Shown here: piece by piece, positions 26,238 to 34,159 of the stretch
Layout of the letters: every line of letters starts with the position of its first letter
How positions within the stretch are numbered: the first letter of the stretch is position 1
Source of the DNA: Pseudomonas sp. RIT288
GTDB taxonomy: Bacteria > Pseudomonadota > Gammaproteobacteria > Pseudomonadales > Pseudomonadaceae
Assembly (NCBI RefSeq): GCF_000631985.1
Contig: NZ_JFYN01000019.1
Span: forward strand, 1-64,000
DNA: 64,000 bases
Direction: 5' to 3'
The notes under the pieces: generated by a model
The model's input: only the letters and a program-made list of their open reading frames with translations
What the model was told of the DNA's origin: nothing
The model's database searches: none
Program-made: the position numbers and the translations under genes

Positions 26238-26364
26238 GGGAGCAGGTCTCGGCAGTTCGGGGCAGTGGCGAGCGCCTATTACGCCGCAGCCGGTTGATCC
26301 GATGCAACCACCGCCGTTAGCACAGGGTCACAAATTTCACACCCTGTTCGCCGGAGTCTGGACG

Positions 26365-27159
26365 ATGAAAAACCTGCGGATCGCCACGTTCAACGTCAAC
26401 GGCCTGCGCGCACGCTTGCCGAACCTGCTGGAGTGGCTCAAGCGCGAGCAACCGGACATCGCTTGTCTGCAGGAACTCAAGTCGGTCGACAGTGCTTTCC
26501 CGGCCGCCGAACTGGAAGCCGCTGGTTACGGCGCGATCTGGCACGGGCAGGCGTCGTGGAACGGCGTGGCGATTCTCGCCCGCGATGCGCAACCGCTGGA
26601 GAGCCGTCGCGGTCTGCCGGGCGATCCCGAGGACAAGCACAGCCGTTATCTGGAGGCGGCGGTGCACGGGGTGCTGGTCGGCTGCCTGTACCTGCCCAAC
26701 GGCAACCCGCAACCGGGGCCGAAGTTCGACTACAAACTGGCCTGGTTCGAGCGTTTGATCCGCTACGCAAAAGATCTGCAAAGCAGTGACCATCCGGTGG
26801 TGCTGGCCGGCGATTACAACGTGGTGCCCACCGACATGGACATCTACAACACCCGCTCCTGGCTCAAGGATGCGCTGCTGCAACCCGAAAGCCGCGAGTG
26901 TTATCAACGGCTGCTTGATCAGGGCTGGACTGATTCGCTGCGGCATCTGTATCCCGAGGATCGCCTCTACACCTTCTGGGATTACTTCCGCCAGCATTGG
27001 CAAACCAACTCTGGTCTGCGCATTGATCATCTGCTGCTCAATCCGACACTCAGTCCGTATTTGCATGAGGCCGGAGTCGACGCCTGGGTGCGCAACGAAC
27101 CGCACGCCAGCGACCATGCGCCGACCTGGATTCGCATCGGTTCGCGCAAGCGCCGGTAG
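26365..27159 (+). CDS. Exodeoxyribonuclease III (XthA family AP endonuclease)
   Basis: 264 aa from the ATG at 26365 (MKNLRIATFNVNGLRARLP), the usual start for the family; upstream frame to 26209 is unsupported. It has the EEP fold: NVNGLR, the metal-binding Glu in LQELKS, GDYNVVPTDMDIYN, LRIDHLLLNP and the catalytic ASDHAPTW. It cuts DNA at abasic sites and trims 3' ends in base excision repair. Length is normal. Confidence 0.95.
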   Translation: MKNLRIATFNVNGLRARLPNLLEWLKREQPDIACLQELKSVDSAFPAAELEAAGYGAIWHGQASWNGVAILARDAQPLESRRGLPGDPEDKHSRYLEAAVHGVLVGCLYLPNGNPQPGPKFDYKLAWFERLIRYAKDLQSSDHPVVLAGDYNVVPTDMDIYNTRSWLKDALLQPESRECYQRLLDQGWTDSLRHLYPEDRLYTFWDYFRQHWQTNSGLRIDHLLLNPTLSPYLHEAGVDAWVRNEPHASDHAPTWIRIGSRKRR

Positions 27160-27259
27160 CGGTGATTGGCGAAATCAATTGTCGGAGTCGGGGCCCAATC
27201 CCGTATACCTGTCGGCCAGCGGCGCAGCGAGCCGCGGCCACATGCATAAGGACTGAGCA

Positions 27260-28087
27260 ATGAGCGAGCCACGTCTGGCGAATCCGACGTTGTATCTGCA
27301 ACGCCTGGGGTTCGACGCTCCACCGGCACCGACCCTGGAAACCCTGCGACAGTTGCAGTTGCGCCATACCGGGGTCTTCCCCTTCGAGAACCTGTCGACG
27401 ATCACTGGCGCGCCGGTGCTGATCGATCTGGCGTCGGTCGAACAAAAGGTTCTCTACGGGGGCCGGGGTGGTTACTGCTACGAACTGAACAATCTGTTTC
27501 TGGCGTTGCTGCAGGAATTGGGCTTCGAGGCCCGTGGCATCTCCGGGCGCGTGGTGCTGGCGCAACCCGAGGGTACGTGGACGGCGCGCACCCATCGCTT
27601 GAGCCTGGTGATCATCGAGGGCGAGCGCTACATCACCGACGTCGGTTTTGGCGGCATGGTGCCGACCGCGCCGCTGTTGCTCGATACCGAGGCTGAACAG
27701 TCGACCCCGCATGAGTCCTATCGCATCGAGAAGCAGTCCGACGGCTACATGCTGCGCGCCAGTGTCGCGGACGAATGGCGCGCGATGTACCTGTTTGATC
27801 TGCAACGCCAGGAAGACATCGATTACACCCTCGGCAACTGGTACGTCTCGACCCATCCCGAGTCACCATTTGCCAACCGGTTGATGGTTGCGCGCACCGG
27901 CAATGGTTGGCGCCGCACCCTGAACAACGGCAGCTTCGCGATTCATCACATGGGCGCCGACAGCGAGCGGCGCGAGGTGGCGGATGTCGATGAGTTGATC
28001 GAGGTGCTGGAGCAGGAGTTCGGCCTGCGCCTGCCTGACCAGCCGCACGTGCGTCAGTCGTTGGCGCGAATGCTCGTGCCGGCCTGA
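27260..28087 (+). CDS. Arylamine N-acetyltransferase
   Basis: 275 aa; transfers acetyl from acetyl-CoA to arylamines and hydrazines through a Cys intermediate. The Cys-His-Asp triad is Cys73 (RGGYCYELN), His112 (THRLSLV) and Asp127 (DVGFGG). The N-terminal PFENLS motif is present. AAGGA precedes the ATG. It follows exonuclease III by about 100 bp in the same direction, and a shared transcript is possible. Confidence 0.94.
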   Translation: MSEPRLANPTLYLQRLGFDAPPAPTLETLRQLQLRHTGVFPFENLSTITGAPVLIDLASVEQKVLYGGRGGYCYELNNLFLALLQELGFEARGISGRVVLAQPEGTWTARTHRLSLVIIEGERYITDVGFGGMVPTAPLLLDTEAEQSTPHESYRIEKQSDGYMLRASVADEWRAMYLFDLQRQEDIDYTLGNWYVSTHPESPFANRLMVARTGNGWRRTLNNGSFAIHHMGADSERREVADVDELIEVLEQEFGLRLPDQPHVRQSLARMLVPA

Positions 28088-28089
28088 TC

Positions 28090-28422
28090 TCAGGGCTTGG
28101 CCTCCGGTTCCAGCACCCGGCGGATTTCCCCAACCGCCGCCGAGAGCTTTTTTTCCAGGCTTTTGAGGTCGGCGGCGGTGATGCCTTTCTTGAATTGCCC
28201 GGAGTGGGGCGGCTCGGCCTCCTGCGTTTTGCTGCCAGCTTCCAGCAGGGCATGGCGCAGGGTGTTGTTGATCACCGTCTGATAACCGAAGCCTTCGTTT
28301 TCCGCCACGTTGCGCGCGGCTTCGATGACGGCGTCATCGAGCATGATGGTGATGCGGGTCTTGCCCTTGTGGGGCGCCAAGGCGCCTCGTTTGCCCTGCG
28401 AGAAGTCGTATTCGTCTTTCAT
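28090..28422 (-). CDS. BrnA-family antitoxin
   Basis: A 110-aa protein with the BrnA start (MKDEYDFSQGKRGA) and a ribbon-helix-helix DNA-binding core (TRITIMLDDAVIEAARNVAE). It has a C-terminal extension (about residues 60-110) rich in charged residues. As antitoxin it should bind BrnT and repress the operon. Its start lies 3 bp after the brnT stop, and its stop nearly meets the arylamine acetyltransferase stop. Confidence 0.88.
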   Translation of the reverse strand: MKDEYDFSQGKRGALAPHKGKTRITIMLDDAVIEAARNVAENEGFGYQTVINNTLRHALLEAGSKTQEAEPPHSGQFKKGITAADLKSLEKKLSAAVGEIRRVLEPEAKP

Positions 28423-28425
28423 CGA

Positions 28426-28710
28426 TCAAGCCTCCTGAAAATAAGCGCGACGTTCGCTCGGTGTGGCGACACGTGCAGAAATGATTCGTACGACGTTGCC
28501 TTCGCGATAACTGTACGCAACCACCAGCAAACGCCCTTTGCCGTCGAGGCCGAGGGTGATCCAGCGCTGTTGGTCATGGTCGTTGTCCTCGATCGTCAGC
28601 GCGCGTTCGTCGTGAAAGACCGGCTCGGTCTCGGCAAGGCTGACGCCCCTGTGCTTGAGTTTGTTGGCCGCGTTCTTGCTTTTGTCGTACTGAATTTCGA
28701 ATGACTTCAT
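28426..28710 (-). CDS. BrnT-family toxin (ribonuclease)
   Basis: A 94-aa protein of the BrnT family, RelE-fold ribonucleases of type II toxin-antitoxin systems. Recognisable features are FEIQYDKSKNAANKLKHRGV at the start, the VFHDERALTIED segment, DQQRWITLGLDGKGRLLVVA and the closing IISARVATPSERRAYF. It comes before its antitoxin, the usual order for brnTA. No ribosome site is visible before the ATG; a short palindrome and promoter-like sequence lie directly upstream. Confidence 0.9.
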   Translation of the reverse strand: MKSFEIQYDKSKNAANKLKHRGVSLAETEPVFHDERALTIEDNDHDQQRWITLGLDGKGRLLVVAYSYREGNVVRIISARVATPSERRAYFQEA

Positions 28711-28731
28711 TATGCATACTTTATATGTATA
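28711..28731. promoter_or_regulatory. Palindromic operator/promoter candidate of brnTA
   Basis: An inverted repeat (ATGCATAC and ATGTAT around a TTTAT centre) directly abuts the brnT start and overlaps a TATAAA-type -10 on the minus strand. This is a natural place for BrnA autorepression. Confidence 0.5.
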
Positions 28732-28884
28732 AAAAAGAGCGCCGGTGCACCGCTGGTCGCCATGAATACTTCAGCCTAGTGGGATAAAAACCGGGGACAG
28801 GAGGGGATGTGTTGCCGGATTTGTGGGAGATGGAGGTGGCGAGATAGAAGCTTGGGTGGCTACCTATCCATTATGTGACTGATA

Positions 28885-28898
28885 AGTTGTATACAACT
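28885..28898. promoter_or_regulatory. Palindromic operator candidate upstream of the purine-type permease
   Basis: AGTTGTATACAACT is a perfect 14-bp palindrome 66 bp before the permease ATG. It looks like a GntR-type operator and resembles the palindrome upstream of the chemoreceptor at 10598-10613. Confidence 0.5.
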
Positions 28899-28963
28899 CT
28901 ATGGACATTTGTCACGAGTATTGAATACAGTGTGCGCATAACAAAAACCAGGGAACCCCCCAC

Positions 28964-30490
28964 ATGAAAACGCCCCATGTTTCACACCAACGGCCCGAGG
29001 ACGAAAATCTCGGGGTCGGCGCGAATATGGCTTACGGCCTGCAACATGTTCTGACCATGTACGGCGGTATCGTTGCGGTGCCGCTGATCATCGGCCAGGC
29101 GGCCGGGCTGTCGCCGGCGGACATTGGTTTGTTGATTGCTGCTTCATTGTTTGCGGGGGGACTGGCGACACTGCTGCAAACCCTGGGTCTTCCGTTTTTT
29201 GGCTGTCAGTTGCCGCTGGTGCAGGGCGTGTCGTTCTCCGGTGTGGCGACCATGGTCGCGATCGTCAGCAGTGGCGGGGAGGGCGGTTTTCAGTCGGTGC
29301 TGGGCGCGGTGATTGCCGCGTCGTTGATCGGCTTGCTGATCACTCCGGTGTTCTCGCGAATCACCAAGTTTTTCCCTCCACTGGTCACCGGCATCGTGAT
29401 CACGACCATCGGCCTGACGCTGATGCCGGTGGCTGCGCGCTGGGCCATGGGCGGCAACAGCCATGCGCCGGACTTCGGCAGCATGCAGAACATCGGTCTG
29501 GCGGCCGTGACGCTGGTGCTGGTGTTATTGCTGAGCAAGGTCGGCAGCTCGACCATCTCGCGTCTGTCGATCCTGTTGGCCATGGTGATCGGCACGATTC
29601 TGGCGGTGTTCCTCGGCATGGCAGATTTCTCCGGTGTTGCTCAAGGGCCGATGTTCGGCTTCCCGACGCCGTTCCACTTCGGCATGCCGACCTTCCACTT
29701 CGCCGCGATCCTGTCGATGTGCATCGTGGTCATGGTGACCCTGGTGGAAACCTCGGCGGACATTCTGGCGGTCGGTGAGATCATCGGCACCAAAGTCGAT
29801 TCCAAACGCCTGGGCAACGGTCTGCGGGCGGACATGCTGTCGAGCATGTTTGCGCCGATCTTCGGTTCGTTCACCCAGAGCGCCTTCGCGCAGAACGTCG
29901 GGCTGGTGGCGGTGACCGGGATCAAGAGCCGTTTTGTGGTGGCCACCGGGGGTATCTTCCTGGTGATTCTCGGTCTGCTGCCGTTCATGGGCCGGGTCAT
30001 CGCTGCAGTGCCGACTTCGGTGCTGGGCGGTGCCGGTATCGTGCTGTTCGGGACGGTGGCGGCGAGCGGGATTCGCACGCTGTCGAAGGTCGATTACCGC
30101 AACAACGTCAACCTGATCATCGTCGCAACCTCGATCGGCTTCGGCATGATCCCGATTGCCGCACCGAACTTCTACGATCATTTCCCGAGCTGGTTCGCGA
30201 CCATTTTCCACTCGGGCATCAGCTCGTCGGCGATCATGGCGATTGTGCTGAACCTGACCTTCAACCACTTCACTGCCGGCAACTCTGACCAGCAGTCGGT
30301 GTTTGCCGCGGCGGAAGAACGCACCCTGCGTTATCGCGATCTGGCGGCGCTGCGTGAGGGCGATTACTTCAGCGACGGCAAGCTGCATGATTGCGATGGC
30401 AAGGAAGTGCCGGTGATCGAAGTCGATTCGGATCACGATCATGGGCACAGCGCGGCGAAGCCCCAGGTGAAGAGCAGCGAACACGTCTGA
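28964..30490 (+). CDS. NCS2-family nucleobase permease (xanthine/uric acid type)
   Basis: A 508-aa transporter with about 12-14 membrane helices. The NCS2 start GLQHVLTMYGG and the substrate-site region LPLVQGVSFSGVATM are clear, as are SADILAVGEIIG and FTQSAFAQNVGLVAVTGI in the middle, which fit the xanthine/urate branch (XanP, UacT) better than uracil permeases. The last 60 residues form a cytoplasmic tail with a His/Asp cluster (DSDHDHGHS). It imports purines with protons; the exact substrate is inferred. Confidence 0.92.
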   Translation: MKTPHVSHQRPEDENLGVGANMAYGLQHVLTMYGGIVAVPLIIGQAAGLSPADIGLLIAASLFAGGLATLLQTLGLPFFGCQLPLVQGVSFSGVATMVAIVSSGGEGGFQSVLGAVIAASLIGLLITPVFSRITKFFPPLVTGIVITTIGLTLMPVAARWAMGGNSHAPDFGSMQNIGLAAVTLVLVLLLSKVGSSTISRLSILLAMVIGTILAVFLGMADFSGVAQGPMFGFPTPFHFGMPTFHFAAILSMCIVVMVTLVETSADILAVGEIIGTKVDSKRLGNGLRADMLSSMFAPIFGSFTQSAFAQNVGLVAVTGIKSRFVVATGGIFLVILGLLPFMGRVIAAVPTSVLGGAGIVLFGTVAASGIRTLSKVDYRNNVNLIIVATSIGFGMIPIAAPNFYDHFPSWFATIFHSGISSSAIMAIVLNLTFNHFTAGNSDQQSVFAAAEERTLRYRDLAALREGDYFSDGKLHDCDGKEVPVIEVDSDHDHGHSAAKPQVKSSEHV

Positions 30491-30504
30491 TCGCTGATTG
30501 AATG

Positions 30505-30543
30505 AAAAAGGCCGATTAGTACGAGACTGATCGGCCTTTTTCA
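30505..30543 (+). terminator. Terminator after the permease
   Basis: AAAAAGGCCGAT and ATCGGCCTTTTT form a hairpin with a T run and a matching A run, so it can work in both directions. It lies 15 bp after the permease stop. Confidence 0.88.
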
Positions 30544-30550
30544 TTTGAAG

Positions 30551-30630
30551 ATCAAAAGATCGCAGCCTGCGGCAGCTCCTACAGGGGAACGCATTCCAAA
30601 TGTAGGAGCTGCCGCAGGCTGCGATCTTTT
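30551..30630. repeat. REP inverted pair (GATCGCAGCCT family)
   Basis: ATCAAAAGATCGCAGCCTGC, then GGCAGCTCCTACA, is answered by an inverted copy TGTAGGAGCTGCCGCAGGCT, then GCGATCTTTT, around about 16 bp. The same family occurs at 47181, 51599 and 54436. Confidence 0.88.
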
Positions 30631-30647
30631 AATCTTTTCGAGCGCCC

Positions 30648-30683
30648 ACAAAAAAGCCCCTGAATCTTTAGATTCAGGGGCTT
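30648..30683 (-). terminator. Terminator stranded outside the genomic island, probably the original tRNA-Asn terminator
   Basis: Read on the minus strand, AGCCCCTGAATC and GATTCAGGGGCT form a hairpin followed by TTTTTTG. No gene now ends here on the minus strand. The tRNA-Asn 3'-end fragment starts 8 bp away and has the same orientation, so before integration this hairpin would have stood directly behind tRNA-Asn. Confidence 0.75.
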
Positions 30684-30690
30684 TGCTATT

Positions 30691-30713
30691 TGGCTCCACG
30701 ACCTGGACTCGAA
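30691..30713. mobile_element. Attachment-site repeat, distal end of the tRNA-Asn island
   Basis: 23 bp match the 3' end of tRNA-Asn at 42668-42690 with one mismatch (G for A at position 10). This copy lacks the rest of the tRNA. It marks the left junction of the integrated island. Confidence 0.9.
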
Positions 30714-31211
30714 TAGAACAATAAGCATCTGTTTTACATTGAAATTATGCTGATTTTTAAAATTTGTATTCTTACTATTATCCTAATCTAGCCCGTATTT
30801 TGTGCAAATTCTTTCTATACCCATCAGCACGGAAGCAGCAAGCTGCCAAAGGTGGCGTACGCAGGCCATTCTGTGCTGGATCAGAAAAGCAAATCCGAGT
30901 GACTGCTTTTGGTTGTGGCGGCCTGTCAAAACTTCAAGCCAGTCGGCCAAGCGCTATGTAGTCTGTTTTGCAAGCATCCGGTCTACAAAGCATCCTCATC
31001 CCAACGCTTAAGGTGACGATGTCCACCTCTAGGAGGAAATTTACGCGCTGAGAACGTAACGCTGGAGGACGGCTTATGGCCCGATAGCGAGGACCAGGCT
31101 CAGACCGCCGCTACCCGGTTGCCGCAGGCGGCTCCAAGTGAGGCATGAAGTCTTGGCTGCACACAAAACACTTTATAAACTCGATTACATTCACAACGAG
31201 GTTCGCTACTC
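30714..31211. other. Non-coding left end of the island
   Basis: About 500 bp between the attachment repeat and the methyltransferase. No convincing gene. AGGAGGAAATTTACGCGC near 31032 follows a short ATG frame (MSTSRRKFTR, then stop) that could be the start of a dead transposase gene, but the match is too short to claim. Confidence 0.4.
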
Positions 31212-31982
31212 ATGGCAGGTATTCAAAAGATTGCTCAGATTGGCTTCTCATCGCAAGCCAGTACCTATGCCAAAGGGCGCCCGGGCTATCCAATCGAACT
31301 ACATACATGGCTTAGAGACGTACTCGGCACCCTTCCGGGATCGACGGTTATCGATTTAGGGGCTGGCACTGGAAAATTCACTCGATTGTTGAAATCCATG
31401 GAGATCGATGTTGTTGCAGTCGAACCTGTTGAGGCTATGCGAACCGAGTTTGCCAAGAGCCTACCGGACATCAGGATTCTGGACGGGACGGCCGAATGTA
31501 TCCCGTTCGGATCTGAAACAGCGCAAGCACTGGTGTGCGCCCAAGCCTTCCATTGGTTTGCAAACGAAAGGGCTCTTGCCGAGATTCATCGAGTGCTCAA
31601 ACCGAACGGCCGACTGGGACTGATCTGGAACGTACGCGATGAGTCGGTGGACTGGGTGGCTGCCATCACTGACATCATTACTCCTTACGAAGGCGATACT
31701 CCGCGCTTTCATACCGGGTTCTGGCGGTTACCATTCACGGGGCACCACTTTTCTACCCCCGAACTGACCTGTTTTCGATACACGCATTCAGGTAGTGCCA
31801 AGGAAGTCATCATTGACCGGATCCTGTCGGTAAGCTTCATCGCAGCTCTGCCTCCTGCCGAAAAGGCGAAAGTAACCGAGCAGTTGCAGTACCTGATCGA
31901 AACTCACCCATTCTTGCGCGGGCGTGAAACTATTGAGTTCCCATATCAAACCCAAGCCTATTTATGCCGCCGTTTGGATTGA
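31212..31982 (+). CDS. Class I SAM-dependent methyltransferase
   Basis: A 256-aa protein with a Methyltransf_11-type domain: motif I is VIDLGAGTGKFTRLL, the acidic strand-2 end is VVAVEPVEAM, the post-motif region is ILDGTAECIPFGSETAQALV, followed by QAFHWFANERALAEIHRVLK. The substrate is not evident. It is inside the island but on the opposite strand to the phosphonate operon, with which it converges. It could O- or N-methylate the phosphonate product or be unrelated cargo. Confidence 0.85.
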   Translation: MAGIQKIAQIGFSSQASTYAKGRPGYPIELHTWLRDVLGTLPGSTVIDLGAGTGKFTRLLKSMEIDVVAVEPVEAMRTEFAKSLPDIRILDGTAECIPFGSETAQALVCAQAFHWFANERALAEIHRVLKPNGRLGLIWNVRDESVDWVAAITDIITPYEGDTPRFHTGFWRLPFTGHHFSTPELTCFRYTHSGSAKEVIIDRILSVSFIAALPPAEKAKVTEQLQYLIETHPFLRGRETIEFPYQTQAYLCRRLD

Positions 31983-32027
31983 TTGACAGAGTTACGCCTG
32001 CTAAATCGTTGCCGGAGGCATTACGGA

Positions 32028-32052
32028 TTGTGGGCGACTAAAGTCGCCCTCA
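32028..32052. terminator. Hairpin between convergent island genes
   Basis: GGGCGACT and AGTCGCCC form a perfect 8-bp stem around AA between the methyltransferase and the phosphonate operon ends. No T tract of useful length follows on either strand, so terminator function is uncertain. Confidence 0.4.
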
Positions 32053-32065
32053 AAGGCAAAAAACG

Positions 32066-32926
32066 TTAGCTTATCGTCAAACTCCAAATCTCTCGCGGAT
32101 TGGACTCCACTATGCTCTCGCTATTTAGTCGCTCACTTAGTATAGGGTATCGTCCGTGTGCATACCTATTGTTATCCATTATTATTAAATCTCCTTCTTC
32201 CATTGTGTAGTAGTTGTGCGCATCTAATTGTCTGACAGATTCAACAAAATATTTGAGTTCGGAATAATAGCTCTCGGCATTTTCCAGCGAATCGGAAAAT
32301 GTACAAAATTTTTCAAGAAGATCCTGTTTTAATCGAACGCCGTAGTCGAACTCGCTCTTTGCATCCGAAAGTGTATATATCAAGGGTGAATTCAGAGTGT
32401 CTTCTTTGACGTTGTCAGCAGAAAATTTTATATTGGTATTAAGGAGGCGTTTCAAGCATCTGTCGTATTTCTCCGGGCTCAACGAATGAAACTTCTTAAA
32501 AAAAGACTCCCATCTGACAATTTTAGACTCGCCTCTATTACCTTGATGGGTATCAACCCAGCCAGAATTGACCATGAGCATTGCAAAATAAGAGGGTCTT
32601 GGGTTAAGCCAGGAGCGGGCATTGTGAGGCTTCAAGTCGTCACTAATATAACGAACAGAGGCCGCTTCATTAGTACTGGTTTTTTTTACTTTTACCCGGT
32701 TTATCACTGGGTCGGGAGCGTCATCGTTAAGCGTGCTTTTTGAAGAATAGTTGATCAGCGGTGTTCCAAGTTGTTCCGCCAATGACACGTATGTACTTGA
32801 GGCTAAAGGGAAGTGTTTTATATATGCTATACCGCTGTCTCGTAGATTTTCTTTTGTACGTTCGATTAGTAGGTGATTGGTTTCGTAACTAATGCAATTA
32901 AATTCCTGCTTGGTCGCAATAATCAT
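32066..32926 (-). CDS. Fe(II)/2-oxoglutarate enzyme of the clavaminate synthase/TauD group with a halogenase-like HxA metal site
   Basis: A 286-aa protein; last gene of the phosphonate operon. The region LKPHNARSWLNPRPSYFAML (residues 98-117) aligns by spacing with the family pattern H-T-E-N-x-W-x(3)-R-P-x-Y: Trp, Arg, Pro and Tyr all coincide, but the metal-binding Glu/Asp two residues after His101 is Ala103. The distal His257 is intact in IIMDNNRYAHGR, and Arg278 near the C terminus suits 2-oxoglutarate binding. In SyrB2-type enzymes an HxA or HxG site leaves room for chloride on the iron and gives radical halogenation. Halogenase activity is inferred; an inactive or repurposed protein is the alternative. 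AGAGG precedes the ATG. Confidence 0.75.
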   Translation of the reverse strand: MIIATKQEFNCISYETNHLLIERTKENLRDSGIAYIKHFPLASSTYVSLAEQLGTPLINYSSKSTLNDDAPDPVINRVKVKKTSTNEAASVRYISDDLKPHNARSWLNPRPSYFAMLMVNSGWVDTHQGNRGESKIVRWESFFKKFHSLSPEKYDRCLKRLLNTNIKFSADNVKEDTLNSPLIYTLSDAKSEFDYGVRLKQDLLEKFCTFSDSLENAESYYSELKYFVESVRQLDAHNYYTMEEGDLIIMDNNRYAHGRYPILSERLNSESIVESNPREIWSLTIS

Positions 32927-33028
32927 TTTTAAGTCCTCTCAAGCTGAAACAAAATATAGGATGGATATTCCTTCGTTAATACCATGAGTGAATACTTAGA
33001 TAAGTACAAGCTGCTGATGATCAGTGAA

Positions 33029-34084
33029 TCACTCACGCAGGGCAAAATGATCATTAGGTCCTATGAACTTCGGAGACTTCCAAGTGGCATTCCTTAGATT
33101 TCTTTCGATCTGAGACTCTACACCCATTAACATTGAAAATAGAGCCATTCGAATAGGGACGCCATTGTCGGTTTGACGAAAAATTGCGAGCCGGGGATCA
33201 CTGTCTAAATCTGTGCTCAAATCATAAGCTTCTTCCCTGCTATCCCTGGGTAGCGGGTGCATTACAATTGCGTTAGATTTGCAGTGAGCCTCAATAAAAG
33301 ATTTATTCACCTGGAAATTAGGTGAATAGCCTTCGACCTCTTCAGAAGTAAAACGCTCTTTCTGAATCCTGGTGGCATAAATTATATCAATTCCTTTTAA
33401 CTCCTCGCCGAAACTTGTTCGCTGTTCAATTACATTTCCACTATGTTCCACCGCGTCGAGAATATAACTTGGCATTTGCAATGAGGTTGGAGATATGAGT
33501 GTGAATTTGATTCCTTTGTATAATGACAGCAATTGGATAAGTGAGTGAACTGTGCGCCCATACTTCAAATCCCCCACCATCGCGATGTGAGATCCGTTAA
33601 TGCTTTTCCCAACTCTGGAGAACTCGTTGATTATGGTATACAGATCAAGAAGTGCCTGGCTCGGGTGTTCTCCAGGTCCGTCGCCACCGTTAATGAGGGG
33701 TAAGTTTGTGGCAGCAGCAAATTCAGAAACTGCACCTTTTTCGGGATGGCGTACAACGATTGCATCTACGTAACCGCTGATTACCCTGCTGGTATCTGAA
33801 ATTGACTCTCCCTTTGCCATTGACGAAAAAGTGAATCCCGTTGTATCGCATACAGCACCCCCCAGTCGAGAAAATGCAGCACCAAAACTTATGCGCGTTC
33901 TCGTGCTGGCTTCGAAAAATAAGTTAGCTAAAACAGCGCCTTCAAGAATCCTGCACACTTTTACACGTGATGCCACAGGCCTGAGCATGTCCGCGTAGTG
34001 AAAAAGCTCAGCAATACTGTCCAATGTAAGCTGTCCTACAGACAACAGTTGAGGGTTAGCGTTGTACGAAATTGAATACGACAT
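33029..34084 (-). CDS. Aspartate carbamoyltransferase (E. coli PyrB type) in a phosphonate cluster
   Basis: 351 aa. Every carbamoyl-phosphate and aspartate contact I can recall from E. coli PyrB has a counterpart: STRTR (60-64), Ser87 and Lys91 on the mobile loop (SSMAKGES), Arg112 (VVRHPEKG), His140 and Gln143 (GEHPSQALLD), Arg177 (DLKYGRTVHS), Arg239 and Gln241 (ATRIQKERF) and PLPR at 277-280. It should be active. It resembles the stand-alone enterobacterial catalytic chain more than the longer Pseudomonas PyrB, and no pyrI or pyrC is adjacent. About 30 extra residues lie at the C terminus. In this setting it may be a spare, inhibitor-tolerant enzyme or may use an acyl phosphate other than carbamoyl phosphate. 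Confidence 0.9.
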   Translation of the reverse strand: MSYSISYNANPQLLSVGQLTLDSIAELFHYADMLRPVASRVKVCRILEGAVLANLFFEASTRTRISFGAAFSRLGGAVCDTTGFTFSSMAKGESISDTSRVISGYVDAIVVRHPEKGAVSEFAAATNLPLINGGDGPGEHPSQALLDLYTIINEFSRVGKSINGSHIAMVGDLKYGRTVHSLIQLLSLYKGIKFTLISPTSLQMPSYILDAVEHSGNVIEQRTSFGEELKGIDIIYATRIQKERFTSEEVEGYSPNFQVNKSFIEAHCKSNAIVMHPLPRDSREEAYDLSTDLDSDPRLAIFRQTDNGVPIRMALFSMLMGVESQIERNLRNATWKSPKFIGPNDHFALRE

Positions 34085-34159
34085 TTGTTAAAGTCCACAT
34101 TTATATTTGCGTAGTTTATGGGGTGAGCGAATCCAGCATTTATTCCGAGGGCATAAGAT

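Noticed and set aside
31032..31065. Start of an IS transposase gene (MSTSRRKFTR)
   Set aside because: Only ten codons before a stop, with no inverted repeats or further transposase sequence.
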